Assembly: GCA_000310025.1 (NCBI GenBank)
Contig: FN649744.1
Location: forward strand, 831,821-861,255
From: Ectocarpus siliculosus
Lineage: Eukaryota > Sar > Phaeophyceae > Ectocarpales > Ectocarpaceae
DNA: 29,435 bases
Direction: 5' to 3'
Positions 20,447 to 29,054 of the stretch are shown piece after piece; within the stretch, counting starts at the first letter, position 1, and the number at the start of each line of letters is the position of its first letter. A program made the translations under genes and the position numbers. Below the pieces are notes generated by a model, which saw only the letters and a program-made list of their open reading frames with translations, made no database searches and was not told the DNA's origin.

Positions 20447-23400
20447 GTAAGCGCGAATTTGCCCCACGAACAGCAGCGCGTCGTATGGACAGACCTGTGG
20501 GCAAGCAAGTTGCGGGACATCTTGCAAGTGTTTAATGACAAGCACAGACAACAGGCGAGCAGGGGAGTGTGTGGGCACGCCAGTCGAACACCCATTGCAC
20601 CTGCCTCGATGGACTTGGGTTGAGGGTTTCGTTACACCCTTCTGCTGCCAAAACAGGCCTGGCTTTGTTGGTTGTTCGAGTTGGGAATGACGAGACTGTC
20701 GTCATTTGGCGAATAGGATTGCAGCAACAGCGGGGGGGGGAACGGTAATTCCCCCGACCAAGAACGACGGCTCCTTTCGGAGGCATGCTTGGCTCGATAC
20801 TCAAAACTTCTTCCTGAAAGACGATCGATGGAAGTCACAAGTCGGGACGAGCCGTAGCAGGGTGCAGCTCGCGTATTCTTATTTTATCAGGATCGACGCA
20901 TCAACAGCACTCGAATAGATATCCCGCTGACCAATAATGAACGGCCGGTATTCTGAACCCTCCTACATGTAGTACACTGGAAGCCCAAATGGGGACACTT
21001 TGGGGACACTTTGGGACACAGCACTCAAAGGCCTATTTACCGCACTGTAGTTACCCTAGGCTCCGCTGTATGCAACGTACGTGAGAACCCTTGGTCTGTC
21101 ATGGTTGGCTAAGGTGGTACGCTGTGTGATATGCTTTGTGATGCCTCTCCTGGGCCTCTGACTTGCTGGTACACATCTCCCAACCCGCGTACCCCCCAGT
21201 TCGCAAAACTGTACACATCACCTGGTGCTGGAAAAAATTGCCAACTTGGCTTCAGTATGAAAAGTGTCCCCATGTGTTTTGGGGACACCTTCATACTGAA
21301 GCCAGGTCACCCATTGTCTGGCAAGGAGCTCAGATTCTTTGGAGGGACTGTAGCCCCTCGACCAATGGCTGACAAACATTTTTTCGACATTTTTTTTTTG
21401 CGGAGGGACTGGGTACTAGGAGGATTAAGAGACATATCACATGAACGCAATCACGTGTTCTGGATGGCGCCCCCCCCAGCTCGTCTGTGTTTGTTGTCAT
21501 CCTATCTGGTCGGAAATGTGTTTCCCCCCATATTTTATATTTTTACTCCCTTGGCGCATACAGTCATGTTTTTACACACTAGCTTCGGGTCGCATTTGCA
21601 AGATGACCACCTACCACACAAAAAATGATTGCTGTGTTTCCACCGCCCAGCTGCGGTGATGACTGCCAAGAAGCTGTAACGGCCGATGCGTTTGAAACAG
21701 CGGGACAATAATTGACTCCCAACGGCTGGATGCCCATTTCTTTATTGGCCCAAACGCTTTCGTTGCCTCACCTGCCGATACGAATCCAACCGTTTCGCAA
21801 CCGCAGACGCACAAGACGATCCACACGCAAACATAGAGAACGGATGACCTTTGCCCTTCTGCCTATCTTCTCCCGCAAAGTTATCGTCCAAGACTGAAAT
21901 ACCCCGTGTGTGAGTGAGCCAGGTGAAGGATGCGAGATCTCGAACGACTGGACTCCCCAGTTGCGTATCAGTTGCAGGCTTTTGTAGGAGAGCACGGATA
22001 TGTATCTCACAGCCTCAGAATGCTGGCAGTCTGGGATGGTCTTGTCACTTCGAGAACGCATTGCTCGAGATATATTGTAAGGGATGGTCTTTGTTAGGTG
22101 GTTAATTGTGAGTTTGTTTTCAACAAGTGTTGCCAATGCTACCACCGCAGTCTTCACTGAGGCCGGGGGGGACACGTTTCGAACCGCCTGTCAATATGAT
22201 GAGAGTCGCCGTTTAATATTTTTTCGAACTCCGTGAGAAGGAGACTTGTGTGTGTGCTTGCCTTGTGCTCAGAAACGAGGTCTACCGCGCCCACTGGCAG
22301 GGGCTTTGCTGCAAGAACGACTCCACAGAGATAGCCATCTTGCCCTTGTTCCGAGATACTACGACACTACGATGTAGTGCTGTCTGCGGATGTTGTGGAC
22401 TGCAGATGTACACGAAGAAGTGCGAGCAAGACTATCGTTTCCCACAAAGGATATCCTGGCGTGTGCCACATACATGCTGTAGGCTTTGGTGGAAAGACTC
22501 GTGTGCCACACTCTGCTGTTTCTTGTAAAAACGAAATTGCCCCGGTGCACACACGGAACGCAAAGGACACCACTAGCAGTAGAAACCTGTTATCGATGTC
22601 GCTTCCAACAAGGGTTATCCGGACGTGTGCGACATGCATGCTGTCGACTTCGGTGGAGAAAAAATCATGGGCTCCACTCTGTTGTTCATACAGCTTTTAT
22701 TCGCTAGAAATAAGTCCAGCTGCGAACACGCACAAGACACCACTAGCGGTAGAAACCCACATATCGTGAGAAGCTCCTCCCACATCCCTGCCGCCGCTTT
22801 CATCCGGTGCCGGCGTTGGGTGCAGCTCTGGATGGGGAGTCGCTGACGGCCGGCCAGGTGGGACTGGACGTGCACGCCGTGGCGGAGTCTACCCGCATCG
22901 CGCTGGAAAAGCAGCTACACGCTTTCAGGGATGATGAGGTGTGCCGTGCGACGAGTGTGGAACGCCCCACCCGTCCCGAAAAGGCGGATCACATGCCGCT
23001 GGGCCAGGGGGGGATGTTTGGCGTACGTCCCGCTGGTGACGTGCTCGTTCCCTATCGGATGTTGCACTAAACTCGGCGGCACCAAGCCGAGTACGTGCAT
23101 GCTGCTGTAGAAGCCAAGGACACATACAAGTATACAATAGAGAAGAAAATGGCGATGACGAGAGAAACCTCAGAAGGAGCGACCGATCTGTCCACGGCGA
23201 GGTAGATTCTTGCAGGCTTGTGGACTTTGTCAAGTGCGACGTCGCGGTTGACGTCTTGGATGATGTCATGGTTGACGTCTAACTTCGTGTACGGCACGTG
23301 GATTTTGTCACGTGTGGCGTCGTGGCAGACCTGGTTGACGTCTAGATTTGTGACGGCTTGTGGGTTTTATCACGAGTAACGTCGTCACGGTTGACGGTGT

Positions 23401-26400
23401 GTTTTGTCGGCAGGACGCGACGCAACTGGCGTTTCCCCCGAACCTGGACAACACGAGCCGGAAGTTCATCCACGAGGCTGTCAAGAGGCTGGGCCTCACC
23501 AGCAAGTCCTATGGAAAAGGTGCGCTCGTGTGTGCCGTGTTTGGTTTTGGTGAAGCAGTGTCGATGGCTTTTGGTGGTCGTGGGTGGTGTTGCTTCTGTA
23601 GGAATTGCGTTTTTTGGTGTAGCAGGTACGAAGTATTTCATAGTCGACCTCCAAAAGTCCTGACGGTCTTTCTTCAGGTATTTTGACCTCCAAATATCTT
23701 GGATTCAGACCCAAGTAGAACCGATCACAACCCTTGGTGCAGGAACCCCCTCTCACATCATGGTGTCGATGGTGCTGATGCTGCGGCCGCTGCAGGTGCG
23801 TGTTTGTAGTAGTTGTCGTTTTCGCCGGGCGGGCGGTGCCGGTGCCCTGTCCCCGCTCTGGTCGTCATTGCATTCGCCGGCGCTATTTAGTTGTTTCTCT
23901 CTCATCCTCCCGTCTCGATTCCTTGTCGATGACCAGCACAACCACCCCCCCCCCCCCCCTACCTCCCCAAGGGGACGCTCGGGACATCACCGTCAAAAAA
24001 AAAAAAAATGGTGGTGGTGGCGACGGAAACGGCGCCCAGCGGCCGCCGATGCTCCAGCTAGGGAACGCGAGGGACGCCGCCCTGAAGGCGTACTTCTCGA
24101 GACACCCGCCTTCCAGGAGGGAAGCGGACACCGTCATGTCGGCGGCTGTCGGCGGGGGCATGCACGCGGCCGCCGAGCTGGCGACGCAGAAGCGGCACAA
24201 GGTAGGGGGGGGGGGGGGGGTACTCATGTTAGCACATGCCATAGTCGTTAGACCATCAACCTCACATCCTTACATTGCCGGGATGGAGCACGCCTGGTTC
24301 TCACGGGGCCGGCTCTCACATGGCCAAGCGCTAAGCGCCGTGAGGTATTCGCTAAGGGGGAGGGGGGGAGGTTATTCACATAAACGCATGCCGTAGTCGT
24401 GAGACCATCGGCCTCTCGCACTCCTACAATGCCGGGACAGGGCGAAACATACCGGTCCAGGCTTTCACATCACAAGGATGACCCGCGTGCTGTGGTCATT
24501 ATCCTTGCTTTTGCTGTGCCAAACTAGACAAGGGGAGGCTTACGGTTTTCGGGGGTGTCGAGAGAAAGTGTTCGTTCAAGGCAGAACCTCTGGAAAGGGG
24601 GTAGGGGGTACCCACGTGGGTGACGTCATCGTGGGGCTGTCTGTAGTCTGTAGGTGGGATCGGCTGTGGAGTGGGGTGAGGTTGGAACGCTGCTTTCTGT
24701 GGTCTGGGCAATGGTTTAGTCCGGGGCGAGGTTGGGTTCAACATGATCAGAAGTGAGTCTTGTACTCTACGTCGGTGTTGGTATTGCTGATCGTGGTTCT
24801 TCGTTTCTACAGTTCTGGCGTGACCGGGATTCAGTTGAGGTCTCGCGTAACCCTCCCCTCCCCACCCCCGGGCAACCGGTTAGCGCGCTCGATGCTAGTT
24901 CAAGAGACCCACACACACACATACACTTCCGTGCGCGCGCGCCCTGATGCCCGGTGGAAACTTAGGCCGCGCTACTGGACAGACAGGCGAAAGCTGTGAC
25001 GTCACCCGGCGCTTCCGCGCAGGAACTCCAGCGCCGAACTAGCATGTACAAGTGAGGGCATGCGTAGCGATTTGCAACTTCTCCATTCGTGCAGCGGTGA
25101 TGATTGGTTTAGGTGTAACAGTTTTCTAGGTTATATTATGTGGAGATATAGTTGTATAGGTGATGCGTAGAATTCGAATATAGATTGGGTCGGCCGCCTC
25201 ACCTGTGCTGAAATTTCCCTCTGTTTTCTCTTTTTTTTTAGCCCGGGGAGCGTATCTGCTCCTCGACTTGCTTGTGGCCTCTGCGGCCGCTGCTCTGCCC
25301 ATGGTCTTACATTCATTCCAACGTCGTCCGTGGTTGTCGCGGTGCGGTTGACATACAGCAGTTGTTGGCACATCTTGGCGGCGGAACGCGGTGTCCCAAA
25401 ATGCCTAATTTTGTGTCCGATGTCTTGGGGGCCGATCTACTTGATGACGCTCTGCTTAGCTTCTTTCCCCGCGTGGCCTCTATTTCGATCCCGACAGCGC
25501 GGCGCAGAGCAGACGCCAGAGGGCCGCGGGCCACCAGCGCATGTCCGCTTTCCGTCAGGGCCTTCCCGCGTGGGAGTACCGGGACACCATCGTCAACATG
25601 GTTCGAGATCACCAGGTGCGGGAACAGCTCGTTTCAGCGAGCGCAGTCTTGCCCTACTGCCCCACCCCCCATCGTTCAATACCCCGTGAGGAAGGATGGT
25701 ACAACCATGCTCAAGCTATCACCGACGCTGATCTTTGTGCGCCGCATGTGGTTCATGTAGCTGACCTCGCGCGCCCGGAGAAAGAGAAATACCGCTGGCG
25801 GGTTGGATAGGCAAGAACCCTATCGCTGCAGCCTGACTCATCTTCTTGGGCTTGTTGAGACTGACTTCATCCCGCTCGTTGTTCTTAGAGATTATTGAAA
25901 CTAATTACAAAATGATTACCTGCTTTCTTGCGGTGCCATTCGCGGCGGAACCCCCCGTCGCTTGGGGGGGGGTTGGTTGCGCCGCAGGCGTGCCTCGTTA
26001 GCGGAGAGACCGGGTGCGGCAAGTCGACCCAGGTGCCGCAGTTCCTGCTGGACGACCCGAGCATCGGCCCCGGCTGCAAGATTGTGTGCACGCAGCCGAG
26101 GAGGATCAGCGCCATCGCCGTCGCGGAGCGTATCGCGGAGGAGCGCGGGGAGAAGATCGGGGGCACGGTGAGGGGGAAGTGGGGGGGGGCTCGAGCCGAG
26201 TGTGCAGGGAAAGTGCCTGGCGCCCAGTAGTAGTAGAGTTTCGGCCATGCTCTTGATCTCTTTTTCTGTAGCAAAAGCCACAAACTCTAGACGATGTGGA
26301 TATTCCTTCGACGGGTGTTTTAAAACCGCTGATGATTAAACAAGGGGCAGCAGTCCACGGTGTTATCCTCCAGGTTTGACGATCGCAGACCAGGCTTCGC

Positions 26401-28358
26401 ACACCATCCCAAACAATCGTTCACGCAAACATGCGACTATTTCTGTCGTACATCGCCTGGGAGCTCGTTATCATGCTTCCAAGAGTTTAGGTCACCGAGC
26501 GTAACCGCTTTCAAGGTCCGCCATCAGCCTCGAGGTGTTTTCGTGTATAGCTAGCTCGGGCCACGAATCGAAGTGGTGGATCGTCTCAAGCATCCCACTT
26601 CCCTTTTTCTTGAACGATCTCGCTCGCAACACAGGTGGGGTACACGATCCGACTCGAGTCGTCGGTGTCCAAGGACACCCAGCTGGTCCTCATGACGCCC
26701 GGGATCCTACTGAAGAAGCTCGGGCGGGACCCCATGCTGAAGGAGTTCACGCACGTGCTGATCGACGAGGCACGTAGCTGTATCGTATCGTGTCGTCGTG
26801 GAGATGTGTATGTGAACCTTTTTTTTGTGTTTGACTCGCCCTGTGGTTGTCGATCGTGCTGTTCTCGATGAGTGAGCGGCACACGGCGGCGGAGTGGAGA
26901 TGTACCGCAAGAGGCGGAGAGATGGCGCTCGACCTCCCTAGACCGACTTTCACAGCTCGATTGGCCCACAACCAAGGATATGTGGCAACACGGAAAGTAA
27001 TGGTGTTTTTGGCAACAAACATCTCTCGTCGACGGCTATCCGTGAAAATTGTCGGGCTCTTTCCGCACCCTCATTGGCTGTGGACCACTGGCCCTTTGAA
27101 AGTCGGTCTAGGGGGGTGCCATCTCTCCGCCTCATACGGTATGTCAACGAGAGGGTTGGGGAAGAGAGTGGTAGAGGTCTTTTTGTTTTTTTTGCGCCCT
27201 CTGGTTATCGATCGTGCGGCTGTCAATGAGTGGGCGGGATATTGGCCGGTGAACGCGCCAGTTGTGTTCCTGCCCACCCTCCGTATCGTGTGTTCTCCCC
27301 CGGTCGATCGCGCCGCAATGATGAGTGGGGGCACGTCGATAAATGCGCTAATCGCGCTGCTACCCTCAGCCCCCCCACCAAAATATCCTTATTCTTCCTG
27401 TGGTTTGTCACGGCATCAGGTCCACGAGAGGGACCGAAACAGCGAGTTCCTGCTGATCGTGCTGAGAGGGCTGCTGGCCAAGAGGCCCGACCTGAGGCTG
27501 ATGCTGATGAGCGCTACCCTTCAGCAGGGCAAGTACTCCGAGTATTTCGGGGGGTGTCCCATCACCACGATAGGAGCGAGGACGTTCCCTGTGCAGGCGA
27601 GTTGGTTGCCGACCGCCTGGTTGCTCTTCGCAAAGCCAACAGGTTGTTGATAGTTTATATATTGATATATGCATACTATATATATGAACTAAATATTGAC
27701 CGATGCGTCTGAGGAAATGAATCAATCCCGAGTTCCCGGATAGAGTTTCGAAGCCGCAGTTTTCAGCAAGTGGAAAAGTCGAAACCTAACCCTTGCTGGT
27801 GGAGCAAATTACGCTGTAGACGAAGCACTCGAAGTTTTGATGGGGTGCGATCTCACCTGCTGTGATCGTGACATCGTTTTTCCGATTGTTCTGAGCACGT
27901 TTGTTTCTTCGGGGCATGAAAACCCCCGGCTTGCTCTATTCCTTCCTCTCGCGTGCATCACTCCCAGGCGAGACGAGATGTGCGTGCCTCTTGTGAACGA
28001 AGAAGCTTAAGCTTACCCCCACCCCCCTTGTCTTGCGTGCAGGCGTTTTTCTTGGAGGACGTGCTGGTGCAGACGGACTACCTTAAAGAGATCGGCGCAG
28101 ACACGGGCGGCGGAGGCGGCGGCAAGGGGTTGCTTGGTGGGAGCGGCGTCGAGGAGCTGGAGGCGGCGGGAACAGATTCGTACAGCTGTGCCCTCTGCGG
28201 GAAGGGCGGCTTTAGGTGTGTTTTTGTGTTTGTCCGGGTGGTTCGTGCCCCCAACTCTCCGTGTGCATATATGAACAGTAGATGTTGGTTGATGAGGAAA
28301 TGTGTCTTATTCCCTGGCGGTGCAGCGTTCCTAAAACTTTTGCCGAGAAGTCGGGATT

Positions 28359-28403
<45 letters not shown>

Positions 28404-29016
28404 TCTTCTCTCGGGCGCGCCATCGCTTTTTCTTTCTTCTTTTTCGTTCTCGTCATTCATTGTTGTGCGTGTGTTAAAAGGCTGTTTGTTTGTGTTCCGC
28501 ACGGTGGGCGCTATAGTGAGTGCACTATCTAAGTCCTTCTGTTTTCGTTTCGCATGGCCAGTCTTGTCTTTCTAACCGGTTGCATACATAGCGTACATTT
28601 CCGTCTACTGTAGCTGTTTATCTTCCTGGCGCGATGAGTCTCAGCCGTTATCCGCGCCAATTTAGTGTCTTATTTCATGTCCGCGTGCGCGGACAGTGTC
28701 GTTCATCTCTCGGTTTCTCGAGTCAGCCGCTCGGAGTTCTTCCGTAAACACAGAACCACCACGAACCCCTGCGGCGCGGACTGCTCCCCACACCGTCCGT
28801 ACCCCCCCCCCCCCTCCCCACCCACGGCTTATCATTCCCCGGAACGTGTATCCCGGCTCTTTGCGCTTATTTCCATGACGAAACACGGACGGGCTGGGGA
28901 GAGAGCAGGTCGGCGGAAGAACTCGGCACCCACGTCGCCATGTGCTTTGGCACGGCGGGGCTTGACCCCGCACTAGAAGGCTTCTCCGACGAAGGGCTAG
29001 AGCTTCTCGTTTCGGG

Positions 29017-29054
<38 letters not shown>

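Noticed and set aside
21131-21628. 165-codon + strand frame
   Set aside because: It crosses the 21247-21304 hairpin and a T-rich run; no domain seen, and it lies in an intron of the helicase model.
23760-24251. + strand frame ending in a basic Gly-rich tail
   Set aside because: Out of phase with R3H exon 4, which is fixed by the exon 3 and exon 5 junctions.
24478-24756. Frame with a signal-peptide-like start ([16 protein letters not shown])
   Set aside because: It lies inside helicase intron 4 directly after a repeat copy; no further support.
26767-26776. A conventional GT donor at 26774 for helicase exon 7
   Set aside because: It would add GCAC and break the frame of the DEVH motif; only the GC donor gives an exact DE|VHERD junction.
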